A stretch of DNA of 24,314 nt, taken from JBLIAZ01 sp047632015. Its GTDB lineage: Bacteria > Bacteroidota > Bacteroidia > Flavobacteriales_C > GCA-002722245. A model generated the notes under the pieces. That model searched no databases. It worked only from the letters and a program-made list of their open reading frames with translations, and was not told the origin of the DNA. Location of the stretch: positions 1 through 24,314 of the forward strand of contig JBLIBC010000008.1 in the NCBI GenBank assembly GCA_047632015.1, in the 5' to 3' direction. Positions within the stretch are counted from its first letter, which is position 1; each line of letters starts with the position of its first letter. The position numbers and the translations under genes are program-made. This document shows, piece by piece, positions 1 to 8,397 of the stretch.

Positions 1-860
1 TTGACAAAGACGCAACAATTTATGCTTTGCGATCTCGAAAAGACGCTCCCAAAAAAGCTGGAATAATTGACATTTACAGTGTCGATGAAATTGATTTCAA
101 AGTTGATTTTGCTTTGATTTCAAATTCAACTCATTTGCATTTTGAGTGGATTGAAAATTTGACAGAACTAAAATGCCCTATGATCATTGAAAAACCAGCG
201 ATTCATACACTTTTAAATAGTGATTCGCTCGTTGATAATTTGAAGATATCTAATACGTTAAGTTATGTTGCTTGTAATTTACGTTTTCACCCATGCGTAC
301 AATTTATTAAAAGTCAAGTGACTAAAGAGCAGTTCGGAAGGATTAATGAAGTGAATGTATATTGTGGTTCTTACCTTCCAGACTGGAGGCCAAACAAGGA
401 TTTTAGGACCATGTACAGCGCCAACATCGAGATGGGAGGGGGAGTTCATTTGGATTTATTTCATGAACTAGATTATACATGTTGGATTTTTGGAATACCT
501 CCAAAACATTCAAGTACTATCAGGAGTACTTCTTCTTTAGCGATTTCAGCAAGTGATTATGCTTCATACGTCTTTGAGTATCCCGAATTTACCGCGAATT
601 TGACATTGAACTATTACAGGAGAAAGCCAAAAAGGGAGATAGAAATTGTGTCACAGAAAGGTACTTATACGGTTGATTTAATAAATAACAAAGTTGTTGA
701 TGATAACGGAGAAATATTATTCTCATCACCTTCATTTAACATCATGGACACATATGTTGATCAAATGGCTTATTTTGTAGACTTGTTAAATAGCGGCAGT
801 GCAGGAATGAACGATTTAGCAGAATCAGTAGAAATATTAAAAATTTGTTTGAAAGAATGA
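1..860 (+). CDS. Gfo/Idh/MocA family oxidoreductase, 5' truncated by window edge
   Basis: The reading frame is open from base 3 with no stop upstream, so the gene enters from the left and its N-terminal Rossmann glycine motif lies outside the window. What remains shows family hallmarks: the Glu-Lys-Pro of the substrate/cofactor site (IIEKPAIHTL) and the downstream GGGVHLDLFHELDY segment with the Asp and His that pair with the lysine. Family members are NAD(P)-dependent cytosolic sugar or cyclitol dehydrogenases. The stop TGA overlaps the ATG of the next gene (ATGA), indicating translational coupling to a PtmA-like SDR. With the PtmE-like gene nearby, I infer a role in the glucosamine-phosphate branch of GDP-linked legionaminic acid synthesis, as for the oxidoreductase pair of Campylobacter ptm genes. 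The exact substrate is not readable from the sequence. A TTG at 27 is only an internal codon. Confidence 0.85.
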   Translation, partial: DKDATIYALRSRKDAPKKAGIIDIYSVDEIDFKVDFALISNSTHLHFEWIENLTELKCPMIIEKPAIHTLLNSDSLVDNLKISNTLSYVACNLRFHPCVQFIKSQVTKEQFGRINEVNVYCGSYLPDWRPNKDFRTMYSANIEMGGGVHLDLFHELDYTCWIFGIPPKHSSTIRSTSSLAISASDYASYVFEYPEFTANLTLNYYRRKPKREIEIVSQKGTYTVDLINNKVVDDNGEILFSSPSFNIMDTYVDQMAYFVDLLNSGSAGMNDLAESVEILKICLKE

Positions 861-1597
861 AAAGATTAGAAAATAAGGTAATCGTTGTCACAGGTGGCGG
901 AGGTTTATTGGGTCAAAATATTGTGCAAAGGATACAAGATGAGGGAGGTTTTTGCGTGAATTTTGAAATTAATGCGGCAACAAATGATGATTTATCAATT
1001 ATTTCATGTGACGTGACAAATCAGGAATCGATAGATAAATCCTTGAAGTTAGTGATTGATAAGTTTGGTAAAATAGATGGACTAGTAAACAACGCTTATC
1101 CAAGAACCTCTGATTGGGGTCTAAAGTTTGAAGATATTCCTTTTGAATCGTGGAAGAAAAACGTGGACATGCAACTTAATAGTTATTTTTATTTGTCTCA
1201 AAAAGTTTCAAATCAAATGGTTAAACAAACGTCAGGGTCGATTATTAATATCACCTCAATATATGGAGAAGTTGGCCCAGATTTTACGGTTTATGACGGA
1301 ACGACCATGACAATGCCTGCAGCATATTCTGCAATAAAGGGTGGCTTGATTAATTTTGGAAGGTACATGGCCTCATATTTGGGTCCAAAAAACGTCAGGG
1401 TTAACGCAGTGTCACCAGGAGGGATTTTTGACGGACAGAACGAAATTTTTGTTTCGAATTATAACAAGAAGGTACCTATGAAGAGAATGGGACGACCTGA
1501 TGAAATTTCACCTTCAGTTGCTTTTTTACTTTCCGATGACGCATCTTACATAACGGGTCAGAATTTAATTATTGATGGTGGTTGGACAGCCATCTAA
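857..1597 (+). CDS. ptmA: SDR family oxidoreductase, PtmA-like
   Basis: A 246-residue classical short-chain dehydrogenase/reductase. The cofactor loop is TGGGGLLG at residues 12-19, the NNA motif is at 78-80 (NNAYPR), and the catalytic Ser-Tyr-Lys are S134, Y157 and K161. The NNAYPR segment, the YGEVGPDF stretch after the catalytic serine and the TMTMPAAYSAIK block are, as I recall the family, typical of PtmA, a flagellin-glycosylation SDR in the legionaminic acid pathway. The ATG at 857 is chosen over the upstream TTG at 845 because it forms an ATGA overlap with the preceding oxidoreductase stop and leaves a normal short SDR N-terminus. Cytosolic. I infer that it acts together with the upstream Gfo/Idh/MocA enzyme to supply amino-sugar phosphate for the PtmE-like guanylyltransferase encoded two genes downstream. 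The SDR call is secure; the pathway is inference. Confidence 0.88.
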   Translation: MKRLENKVIVVTGGGGLLGQNIVQRIQDEGGFCVNFEINAATNDDLSIISCDVTNQESIDKSLKLVIDKFGKIDGLVNNAYPRTSDWGLKFEDIPFESWKKNVDMQLNSYFYLSQKVSNQMVKQTSGSIINITSIYGEVGPDFTVYDGTTMTMPAAYSAIKGGLINFGRYMASYLGPKNVRVNAVSPGGIFDGQNEIFVSNYNKKVPMKRMGRPDEISPSVAFLLSDDASYITGQNLIIDGGWTAI

Positions 1598-1722
1598 GAA
1601 ATAACATGTATGAAGTTGGAAATAAGTAATGGAGTCGCTTTATGTGATCATTTTATTTTTATTGAAGCTTGTTCTATTATGATAGCATGTCATAGTGATT
1701 TTAATACTTTCATTTGTAAAGA

Positions 1723-3075
1723 ATGATAAAATTTACCTATAGAGACCTGCGGTTAATTTGTAGCTCAACCTTGGTTGTAGCTCTTTATGCTTATCATTAC
1801 TTCATTTCTTATACCCCCCCGGAGCTTTTCTTGTTTTCGCTTCTGTTGGTGTATTTTTCTGCAACTCCAAAATATGTGTTGCACCCACAAAATTTTCTTT
1901 TTGGTTTTTATACTGTTTGGTATACTTTACCGTTGATGTTTGCTACGAGGTATGAACATTTAACCTTTTCGGAGGATATATCCATCCAGGCATATTGCAT
2001 GTTAATCTGTTCTTTTTTAGTAGGTTATAATACCCTTCATTTCAGTACAAAGGGAAAGAGGATACGGTTCACAAATTTTTCTTTTGATTTAGTTAACAAG
2101 GTTCCAATAATGGTTTGGCACTACATTTTTGTGGGAACGAGTATCCTCTCTTGTATTTTGGTGATGGCAACATCCCCTTATGGATTGGTCGGTTGGCTCA
2201 AAAATCCGGGTCAAGCTTTTCAATTTCGAGATGGTTCTGGTTTAATGATGATTTTGTTGATATTTTCTTCAGGGTTGGCTTGTACCACTGCGGGAGTAAT
2301 GATTAGGAAAGCGAAAGGTGTACGAAAATTGGTTTTAGTTTTGTTGTTTTTATGCATGATTGGAATCTACCTAGTTTGTATTTTACACAGACAAAGGCTA
2401 GTGAATTATTTACTGATATTGTTTTTGACAATTGTCTTTTATATGAAGGCAAAGCTAAAATTCATTCTGCCATTGTTAATTTTTATTGCTGGCTCAGTTA
2501 TACTGTCAACCTATTTAAGGATGGGAGACGATTTGGGTTCTGGCGGTGATGACTCTGCGGCAATAGCTCTGAATTATTTTGACACCTACGCCGCATTGTC
2601 GATGTCATTGAAGCATGAGGTACCCGAATGGTTTGGTTCGTCATTTATGGCATTCAATAAATTTAAAGTGGGAGTTGGGTATAATGCTGACATTGCGTAC
2701 AGTATAAGTCAAAAATTTACACCAATTTATTTCCCAGGTTGGTCTAAACGAGCAACTGTTCAATTCCCTATAGAAACCGAGATGTATTTAAACGGGTATT
2801 ACGTTGGTTACATTCCAATTCTGTTTTTGTATTTTCTAATGATTGGAAAAATTTATAAATATGGTTTCATAAGCGGGAATGTGGGAATGATTTACGTTTC
2901 TGTATACACTATGTTTGAAATGATTGGACACTTAAGGGGTATGTTCATCGCACACACCGATTTTTATAATTATCCAGTATTATTTATTTCTTATTTTTTA
3001 CTGAATAAGATTTCGGACGGTTATAATTTACGGAATGATTTACCGCATGGAGGTAAATTATCTACTGATAGATGA
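1723..3075 (+). CDS. Polytopic membrane protein, probable Wzy-type O-antigen polymerase
   Basis: A 450-residue integral membrane protein with roughly ten hydrophobic segments spread over its length and a larger polar stretch around residues 265-345, likely a periplasmic loop. Basic residues follow a mid-protein helix (ILHRQRL), a common feature of oligosaccharide repeat-unit polymerases. Wzy proteins join undecaprenyl-linked repeat units at the outer face of the inner membrane. They are poorly conserved, so the call rests on length, topology and position in a locus that also has a Wzx flippase and nucleotide-sugar genes. It lies between the ptmA-like and ptmE-like genes, 125 bp after the first and about 80 bp before the second. 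The start ATG is the first in frame; no clear ribosome binding site is seen. A glucosyltransferase-like or ligase-like membrane protein cannot be excluded. Confidence 0.65.
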   Translation: MIKFTYRDLRLICSSTLVVALYAYHYFISYTPPELFLFSLLLVYFSATPKYVLHPQNFLFGFYTVWYTLPLMFATRYEHLTFSEDISIQAYCMLICSFLVGYNTLHFSTKGKRIRFTNFSFDLVNKVPIMVWHYIFVGTSILSCILVMATSPYGLVGWLKNPGQAFQFRDGSGLMMILLIFSSGLACTTAGVMIRKAKGVRKLVLVLLFLCMIGIYLVCILHRQRLVNYLLILFLTIVFYMKAKLKFILPLLIFIAGSVILSTYLRMGDDLGSGGDDSAAIALNYFDTYAALSMSLKHEVPEWFGSSFMAFNKFKVGVGYNADIAYSISQKFTPIYFPGWSKRATVQFPIETEMYLNGYYVGYIPILFLYFLMIGKIYKYGFISGNVGMIYVSVYTMFEMIGHLRGMFIAHTDFYNYPVLFISYFLLNKISDGYNLRNDLPHGGKLSTDR

Positions 3076-3083
3076 TGGGTTTT

Positions 3084-3114
3084 TTTGTACAGTACGGAAA
3101 TAAGAAGATATTTG
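3084..3114 (+). promoter_or_regulatory. Candidate Bacteroidota-type promoter for the ptmE-like gene
   Basis: TTTG at 3084-3087 is followed after exactly 19 bases by GATATTTG at 3107-3114. The Bacteroidota consensus is TTTG, 19-21 bases, TAnnTTTG; the -7 box differs by one base. Transcription would begin near 3119-3121, leaving a leader of about 35 bases before the ATG at 3155. Confidence 0.4.
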
Positions 3115-3154
3115 TTCAATGTCACCAAAAGGAGGTGTTAGAAAAAAAGGAATA

Positions 3155-4216
3155 ATGGAAAAAGAAATTTTAAAAAGGCATTGTGTATCGACTACGGATG
3201 AAGCCAGAACGGCATTGAAACTTATACAGGAATTGCCTAATCAAAGTAAACGCACCTTATTTGCTATCAACGATCAAGGTATTTTTGAAGGGACGATTAC
3301 CGATGGAGATATTCGAAGGGGATTACTTAATGGTTCTGAGATTTCTGATGATACCAAAGTATTTATCACTACTGAATGCAAGTATCTTTTTGAAAATGAA
3401 ATTGACACAGCGAAATTAAAAAGTTTTCGATCAAAGGATATAGTTCTAATTCCTATACTAAATTCAAAACGCGAGCTAATTGACATCATTGATCTAAGTA
3501 AGACAAGGACCATATTGCCAATGTCTGCACTTATCATGGCTGGAGGACGAGGGGAGCGATTAAAACCGTTAACAGACAGTGTTCCTAAACCTATGTTGGT
3601 AGTGGGGTCAAAACCGATTATTGAGCATAATATTGATAGGTTGATTGCATATGGTGTTAAAGAAATTTTCATTAGTGTGAAATACCTTAAGGAACAAATC
3701 ATGGATCATTTCGGTGACGGAACTGAAAAAGGAATAAGCATTAAGTACATTGAAGAAGACGAACCTTTAGGAACATTAGGTTGCCTTTCCTTGATCAAGG
3801 ACATTGCTGAAGAGAATCTTTTGGTCATGAATTCTGATTTACTAACAAACATTGATTTTGAATATTTTTATAATTTTTTCATTGAAAAACAGGCAGACAT
3901 GCTACTTGCTAGTGTGCCTTACAAGGTTAGTGTTCCATATGCAGTACTTGAAACTGAGAATCAAGCAGTCAAATCTTTTTCTGAGAAACCAACTTATACG
4001 TATTATTCCAACGGTGGAATTTATTTAATTAAGACTAAGTTAAAGTCGAGATTGAAAAAAGGTGTTTTTTATAACGCTACAGACTTGATGGAAAGTGTGA
4101 TTCAAGAACTAGGGTCTTCATTGATTCATTTCCCGATTTTAGATTATTGGCTTGACATTGGAAAACATCAAGATTTCACAAAAGCTCAAGAGGACATCAA
4201 GAGGCTTCATATGTAA
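3155..4216 (+). CDS. ptmE: CBS-domain sugar-phosphate nucleotidyltransferase, PtmE-like
   Basis: 353 residues. Residues 1-115 form a CBS-type pair (TDGDIRRGLL near 49-58). Residues 123-353 are a nucleotidyltransferase of the NTP_transferase family, with the nucleotide-binding LIMAGGRGERLKPLT (126-140), the PKPML segment (145-149), the metal-binding region NSDL around D228, and WLDIGKHQDF (332-341). The CBS plus nucleotidyltransferase architecture is that of PtmE, the GlcN-1-phosphate guanylyltransferase of the GDP-sugar legionaminic acid route; a GlcN-1-P substrate is inferred here. The ATG at 3155 is preferred, with AAGGA close upstream. The ATG at 3119 would add 12 basic residues and would sit at the predicted transcription start. 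An AAAGGAGGTG sequence at 3127-3136 is too far (18 bases) from 3155 to be a standard ribosome binding site. Confidence 0.85.
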   Translation: MEKEILKRHCVSTTDEARTALKLIQELPNQSKRTLFAINDQGIFEGTITDGDIRRGLLNGSEISDDTKVFITTECKYLFENEIDTAKLKSFRSKDIVLIPILNSKRELIDIIDLSKTRTILPMSALIMAGGRGERLKPLTDSVPKPMLVVGSKPIIEHNIDRLIAYGVKEIFISVKYLKEQIMDHFGDGTEKGISIKYIEEDEPLGTLGCLSLIKDIAEENLLVMNSDLLTNIDFEYFYNFFIEKQADMLLASVPYKVSVPYAVLETENQAVKSFSEKPTYTYYSNGGIYLIKTKLKSRLKKGVFYNATDLMESVIQELGSSLIHFPILDYWLDIGKHQDFTKAQEDIKRLHM

Positions 4217-4243
4217 GATTTTAATGATAAAATTTAAATAGTT

Positions 4244-5416
4244 ATGAAGCTCTTTGATACAGACCCAATTAGTATTTATCAGAAGGGTTTAGAAAATGAC
4301 ATTTATGTTGACGAAAAAGCATTTATAGAAACAAACCTTAAAGAATTTGTCAACTACAAAGTCTTTAAGCCGTACAAAATGGCTGCTAAGGTTAAACAAA
4401 AGCCTAAGCTATATGGTGTTATATTTGGTTTAGTGTCGTCATGTTGGTTTTTACTTAATTTTTTGTATCAAACAAAAGTGTTTTTGTCTGTAGTATCTAA
4501 ATTTCAATGGAAAAGAGCACAAAGTTTTCGAGGAGGTAAATTATTAATTGTTGCTACTCCGAGGGCGCTTGATCAAATTGATAAGGTTCAGAATCAAAAT
4601 AATGTTCCACAAGAGTATTTATTTTTGGGAACTTGTAAAGGTATAGCTCACAAAAAAAATCATGGAATATACCAGTACCTTGATTTTTCAGTGCTAGTTA
4701 CACATTTCTTCACTTCATTGTTTCTGTATAAAAGACTAAAACTTAAAGGAGTTGATAAATTGCAAACACTAACATGTCAAGATTGGCTACATAGTTTCAG
4801 CGTCCTTGAACAAATTGATAGAGAAAGTGAGGTTTGGTTTGCCAATCATTACGATAGATGGGCAATATTGTTTAGTTATTTAAATTGCAAAAGCAAAGTG
4901 CTTTTGCAGCACGGAATTGTAAATAGTTCAAGTACACCACCAAATAAGCTACAGGGAGTTTCAGCTGTTCATTTAATATCTGAAGATCAAAAGCAATTTA
5001 TTAAAGGACATTTTGTTGCAAATGCTTTTCAAGCCTACACTTTAAAAGGTACTCTGACACTTTCTAATGTTGTAGCAAAGGATAAGTTGAGGGTGTTAAT
5101 TGTAGGAAATATTGGTATGTATGCCGGTAACGAACAAAAAATCATTTCTTCCTTAAGTCAAAAGCCTGTTCATCTTCTTTTGAAACCTCATCCCGTTTTG
5201 TCTTTTGAAGATTATTTGGTTTGGAAAAAGCAGTATAATTATCATTTTATCGAAGATAAAGAAGTGTTTCCAGATGTCGACCTAGTTGTGTCGTATGAAT
5301 CAACTGTTGGTGTAGAGTATGCTCAAAAGGATATTGATGTAATTTATTACAACGAAAAAAGTGTGGATGAAATTATTGAGATAATCTTAAAGAGGGCACA
5401 TAGTAATGGAGGGTAA
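4244..5416 (+). CDS. Putative GT-B glycosyltransferase with HP and S motifs (sialyltransferase-like)
   Basis: A 390-residue protein without a signal peptide but with a hydrophobic stretch around residues 56-85 that may associate with the membrane. The C-terminal half shows LLQHGI (220-225), LLKPHP (312-317) and VVSYEST (348-354). A His-Pro motif followed by a Ser-rich motif is the nucleotide-binding signature of several bacterial GT-B families, including CMP-sialic-acid-using transferases and CDP-glycerol glycerophosphotransferases. Lying 27 bp after the ptmE-like gene and with the same orientation, it is a candidate for the transferase that adds the nonulosonic acid made by this pathway. That donor assignment is inference. 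It ends 17 bp from the convergent sialidase-like gene. I do not recognise a specific named homologue. Confidence 0.6.
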   Translation: MKLFDTDPISIYQKGLENDIYVDEKAFIETNLKEFVNYKVFKPYKMAAKVKQKPKLYGVIFGLVSSCWFLLNFLYQTKVFLSVVSKFQWKRAQSFRGGKLLIVATPRALDQIDKVQNQNNVPQEYLFLGTCKGIAHKKNHGIYQYLDFSVLVTHFFTSLFLYKRLKLKGVDKLQTLTCQDWLHSFSVLEQIDRESEVWFANHYDRWAILFSYLNCKSKVLLQHGIVNSSSTPPNKLQGVSAVHLISEDQKQFIKGHFVANAFQAYTLKGTLTLSNVVAKDKLRVLIVGNIGMYAGNEQKIISSLSQKPVHLLLKPHPVLSFEDYLVWKKQYNYHFIEDKEVFPDVDLVVSYESTVGVEYAQKDIDVIYYNEKSVDEIIEIILKRAHSNGG

Positions 5417-5433
5417 CCAATTAATATTGTCCT

Positions 5434-6516
5434 TTATCTGTTCAATCTTAATATATCATGAATGTTAAACATTATCATTTCGACTCTGTCTAACGCAGGT
5501 TTGTGTTCGCCCGATCTCATAAGTCTTTGATAAGGAATATAAACTGTATTACCCTCAACATAGACACTGAAATTGCTGAAAAAGTCTTTACTGTCAGATA
5601 GCAGATTAAAAGTTCGGTGATCACCATCCATTTCAGCTGTTACGACTGTGATGTCTAATGAGTTTCGTGACCCATTTTGGCTGTTATTGTGGATGATGAA
5701 AAAATGTTCTTTTGTATAAAATATTCTGCTTATTGATCCTGGAGACTTTATGTTGGATTCTTTTATTGGACTCCAATTTAAACCTCCATCTGAAGATGTC
5801 GCATACAATAGGTGTTTTTTTTCATTTGACCTTATAATCATAATTGCACTGTCATTTCTACCTACAGCTATTGACGGTTCGAATACATTTATATTTAGAG
5901 GGTTTTTAATAGTTGAAATAGCAGAAATGTTAACGCCTTGTTTATTTAAACTTATTACTTTTAATGATGGGGTCTGTTTTTTATCAGCAAATTGCTCATA
6001 GATTGGCAGCAGGTATTGGTTTCGGAAAGGGAGTAAGTGCATTCCTGCTCCTAAAGTAGTTTCCCAAATTGGTCGATTGTCAATAATTAGTGTGTCTGCT
6101 GAACTTACTAATTGCGCGCGTTTTAGTGACGACACTCCAATTCTATTGTACACACGAATGTCCATTTCCATGAAGTAGAGGTAAACCGAGGTGTCAATTT
6201 TAATAATATCAACGGGAAAATACCTTAGTTCTTTTTTTGGTTTTTTGAAATTGACGTTCTTGAATGAGCTAAAGTCTTTGTTGTAAATTCTACACGCAAT
6301 CGTATTGTTATTAATTTCTTCAGGCCCTTCTTCCCAGCAAACAAAAAAGGAGTCATCTGAAATGGATTCAATGTGAGGGAGAAATTTTCTTTTTATTTTC
6401 GGATTTTCAACGTCCAGAAGATATATCTCACTGTTGATAGAGTCAGCCCCTATTAAGTAATTTGACAGAAGTACTGCTCCTGTCAAAAAGGATAATATAA
6501 GTAAGATTCTTTTCAT
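5434..6516 (-). CDS. BNR/sialidase-like beta-propeller protein, exported or membrane anchored
   Basis: 360 residues starting with a basic-hydrophobic segment (residues 1-22) that fits a signal peptide or N-terminal anchor. The remainder has the alternating strand pattern of a beta propeller with one clear Asp box, SSDGGLNW (241-248), preceded by FEPSIAVGRNDSAIMIIRS (212-230), the arrangement of the BNR_2/exo-alpha-sialidase family. Only one canonical Asp box is obvious, whereas active sialidases usually have several. Whether it cleaves, binds or otherwise recognises a glycan is unknown. It is the last gene of a reverse-strand operon and starts 1 bp after the stop of the adjacent SGNH gene. 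Because the locus appears to make a sialic-acid-like sugar, that residue is a plausible ligand, but this is inference. Confidence 0.6.
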   Translation of the reverse strand: MKRILLILSFLTGAVLLSNYLIGADSINSEIYLLDVENPKIKRKFLPHIESISDDSFFVCWEEGPEEINNNTIACRIYNKDFSSFKNVNFKKPKKELRYFPVDIIKIDTSVYLYFMEMDIRVYNRIGVSSLKRAQLVSSADTLIIDNRPIWETTLGAGMHLLPFRNQYLLPIYEQFADKKQTPSLKVISLNKQGVNISAISTIKNPLNINVFEPSIAVGRNDSAIMIIRSNEKKHLLYATSSDGGLNWSPIKESNIKSPGSISRIFYTKEHFFIIHNNSQNGSRNSLDITVVTAEMDGDHRTFNLLSDSKDFFSNFSVYVEGNTVYIPYQRLMRSGEHKPALDRVEMIMFNIHDILRLNR

Positions 6517-6517
6517 T

Positions 6518-7441
6518 TTAGTTACGTGGTTTGTTCATGATCGAGACAATATATTCAGTGTATTTTTTTGCGCCTGCTTTGGATAAATGCGCATAGTCAA
6601 CAAAATTTTCATCGTCCCATACTTCGTCATTAGAATTGATAAAGGTGTGCTTTCCATTATTAATAATTGATTTAACTCTGCGCTCATGGTTATTCAATGC
6701 TTTCCTTTCTTTGTCTTTTAGTTTCAAAGAATAGTCTTGTCGAAAGGGGCTCTGTGAAAAGATTAATCTAATTTTTGTCATGTAGCAATACACAGCGATA
6801 CTGTCTAGAAAATTGTATTGTTTTTCATCAATTTGATTATCTGTAATGGGCCGACCATTCCATCGGTTTTCATCTATCTTAAACCCACTTTTTTCAAAGT
6901 TTACTCCACCACTTTTATCAAATTGTAAATTAATAAAATTGTTATCATGGTACTTTTTATTTGACATACTAATAGTCTCTCTAACCAGGTATTTTGGGTT
7001 TTGGTGTCTTAGCAGCGACAATCCGTTATCAAAAAGGTAATTACAAAGAACATCATATTTGATGCTTTTTGAATAATTATTAAAGTCCATGTAGTTGCTG
7101 GATATAATCACCGTTGTGGGGGTGTAGTATTTTGAAAAAACTTTAAGTAAAAAATAATTCTCTTCCATGTTTTGTCCCCAAGAAGAAATATTTAAATATT
7201 TATCACCAACTTTCAGCTTGATAGTTTCAGTGTGAACATTATTTAAAGTCATTGAAGAACCTATTGACAAGATATCAATTTCGTCATCTAGGTGATTGTC
7301 CTTGATGTCTTTTACTTTTGCATTAAAGGAGATGTCTGTTGATATGTATGGAGGAGGGTAACCAAAAAATGAGAAAAAGCACAAAGGAATAAGAACCAAA
7401 GGAACAACAATGCAAGTAGTTTTTAGAATGAACTTTTTCAT
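6518..7441 (-). CDS. Membrane-anchored SGNH-type protein (probable glycan O-acylation partner)
   Basis: 307 residues with an N-terminal hydrophobic anchor (about 5-26) and a periplasmic domain. A GSS motif at 61-63 (ILSIGSSMTLNN) matches block I of SGNH hydrolases, and D282-x-x-H285 (VDYAHLSKAGA) matches the C-terminal catalytic Asp/His block. Such proteins encoded beside an MBOAT gene commonly take acyl groups from the membrane acyltransferase and transfer them to polysaccharide, as in AlgJ/AlgX for alginate and DltD-like systems. It is the third gene of the operon, 20 bp after the first SGNH gene and 1 bp before the sialidase-like gene. Overall similarity to its neighbour is limited to the anchor and the motif blocks, so they look like distant relatives with separate roles rather than a recent duplication. 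Confidence 0.7.
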   Translation of the reverse strand: MKKFILKTTCIVVPLVLIPLCFFSFFGYPPPYISTDISFNAKVKDIKDNHLDDEIDILSIGSSMTLNNVHTETIKLKVGDKYLNISSWGQNMEENYFLLKVFSKYYTPTTVIISSNYMDFNNYSKSIKYDVLCNYLFDNGLSLLRHQNPKYLVRETISMSNKKYHDNNFINLQFDKSGGVNFEKSGFKIDENRWNGRPITDNQIDEKQYNFLDSIAVYCYMTKIRLIFSQSPFRQDYSLKLKDKERKALNNHERRVKSIINNGKHTFINSNDEVWDDENFVDYAHLSKAGAKKYTEYIVSIMNKPRN

Positions 7442-7461
7442 CGTTAATTTTTGACAGATTA

Positions 7462-8394
7462 TTAATTGTTTCCCTTTAGTACACTATCAATTCTGTTTCC
7501 CAAAATGTTAGATAATTTGATTGCTCCGCTCCCATTTAGGTGATTAGCATTGTAAAAATCTTTTTCATTAAACTGTTTTGATTTCATCAAATTAAAGTAG
7601 GTCAAATTATGTTGCTTACAAATTAAGCGAGTTAATTCTTGCATTCCTTTTGCATATTTTGGGTCAAGATTGTTGGAATGTGTTTTGAATACTGGAGTAG
7701 TAATAAGTATTGGAACAATGCCCTTTTTTAAAAGTAATTTGATTGACTCGTTTAACCACTTGGTGTTCCACGTTAAGAACTCAGTGTTCATTATTTTATG
7801 GTAATCATTGATGTTGTTTATTACAGATGCAGGGTCGGTTGTATTTATGATTGACAATTCGTCTGATTGATATGACAAATGTCCTTTAGTAAGTTTGATG
7901 TTTTTCTTTTCCAAGAAAGCAAAATATGTTCCCCGCCGTATCCCATATGAAGATAATCTAATGTTTGATAGAACAGCACTATGCTTTTTACTGGCTTTTA
8001 TTTTATGGACGTGGTAATAAAAGTCAACCCTGTTGTCATCGGCGCTTGAAAACTCTAAAGAATTATAAAACGAGTGATAAGAAACTGGCAGGATCACTGC
8101 CTTTAAAGCGACTAAGCTATCGATGTATTTCACTAAAAGTTGATAATCAAAATAAAAATCTTGTCCTGGAGCTGCTAAATTGAAGGAGTTTGGCATTAAG
8201 TACTCCGGGTTTATGCCATAAAAAGCGTGAGAGCTTCCTAAAACTAAAGTTTCAATTCGATTTAAATTTTGGTCTAAAGAAGCTTTTTGAACAGAGTAAA
8301 TGGTTTCTCTTTTTCTTAATTTATATTCTGTAACAAGGAAGAATAGTCCAAGAGGGATAATACTTATAAAAGTCTTGACTAGAAACCTTTTCAT
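7462..8394 (-). CDS. Membrane-anchored SGNH-like protein with altered Asp/His block
   Basis: 310 residues. An N-terminal anchor (about 5-22) is followed by GSSHAFYGINPE (53-64), the block I motif of the SGNH-like proteins that accompany MBOAT acyltransferases. The C-terminal block reads FYNANHLNGSGA, giving N282-x-x-H285 where a catalytic Asp is normal; the DNA on the minus strand clearly encodes Asn there. The protein may thus be an adaptor or have altered catalysis. It starts 3 bp after the MBOAT stop, so the two are almost certainly cotranscribed and probably form a complex at the periplasmic membrane face. Function in O-acylation is inferred from this pairing. Its start ATG is the natural one, giving a Lys-Arg rich N-terminus before the anchor. 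Confidence 0.7.
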   Translation of the reverse strand: MKRFLVKTFISIIPLGLFFLVTEYKLRKRETIYSVQKASLDQNLNRIETLVLGSSHAFYGINPEYLMPNSFNLAAPGQDFYFDYQLLVKYIDSLVALKAVILPVSYHSFYNSLEFSSADDNRVDFYYHVHKIKASKKHSAVLSNIRLSSYGIRRGTYFAFLEKKNIKLTKGHLSYQSDELSIINTTDPASVINNINDYHKIMNTEFLTWNTKWLNESIKLLLKKGIVPILITTPVFKTHSNNLDPKYAKGMQELTRLICKQHNLTYFNLMKSKQFNEKDFYNANHLNGSGAIKLSNILGNRIDSVLKGNN

Positions 8395-8397
8395 TGT

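Noticed and set aside
1598..1722. Promoter or small gene between the SDR and the Wzy-like gene
   Set aside because: Only a one-mismatch TTCATTTG near 1709-1716 is seen with no supporting element, and no convincing small reading frame.
3119..3154. Start of the ptmE-like protein at the ATG at 3119
   Set aside because: It would add a basic 12-residue tail before the CBS region and coincides with the predicted transcription start; AAGGA precedes the ATG at 3155.
5417..5433. Bidirectional terminator between the convergent genes
   Set aside because: Only a 4-bp stem (CAAT/ATTG) with no GC-rich stem or T-run can be drawn; too weak to call.
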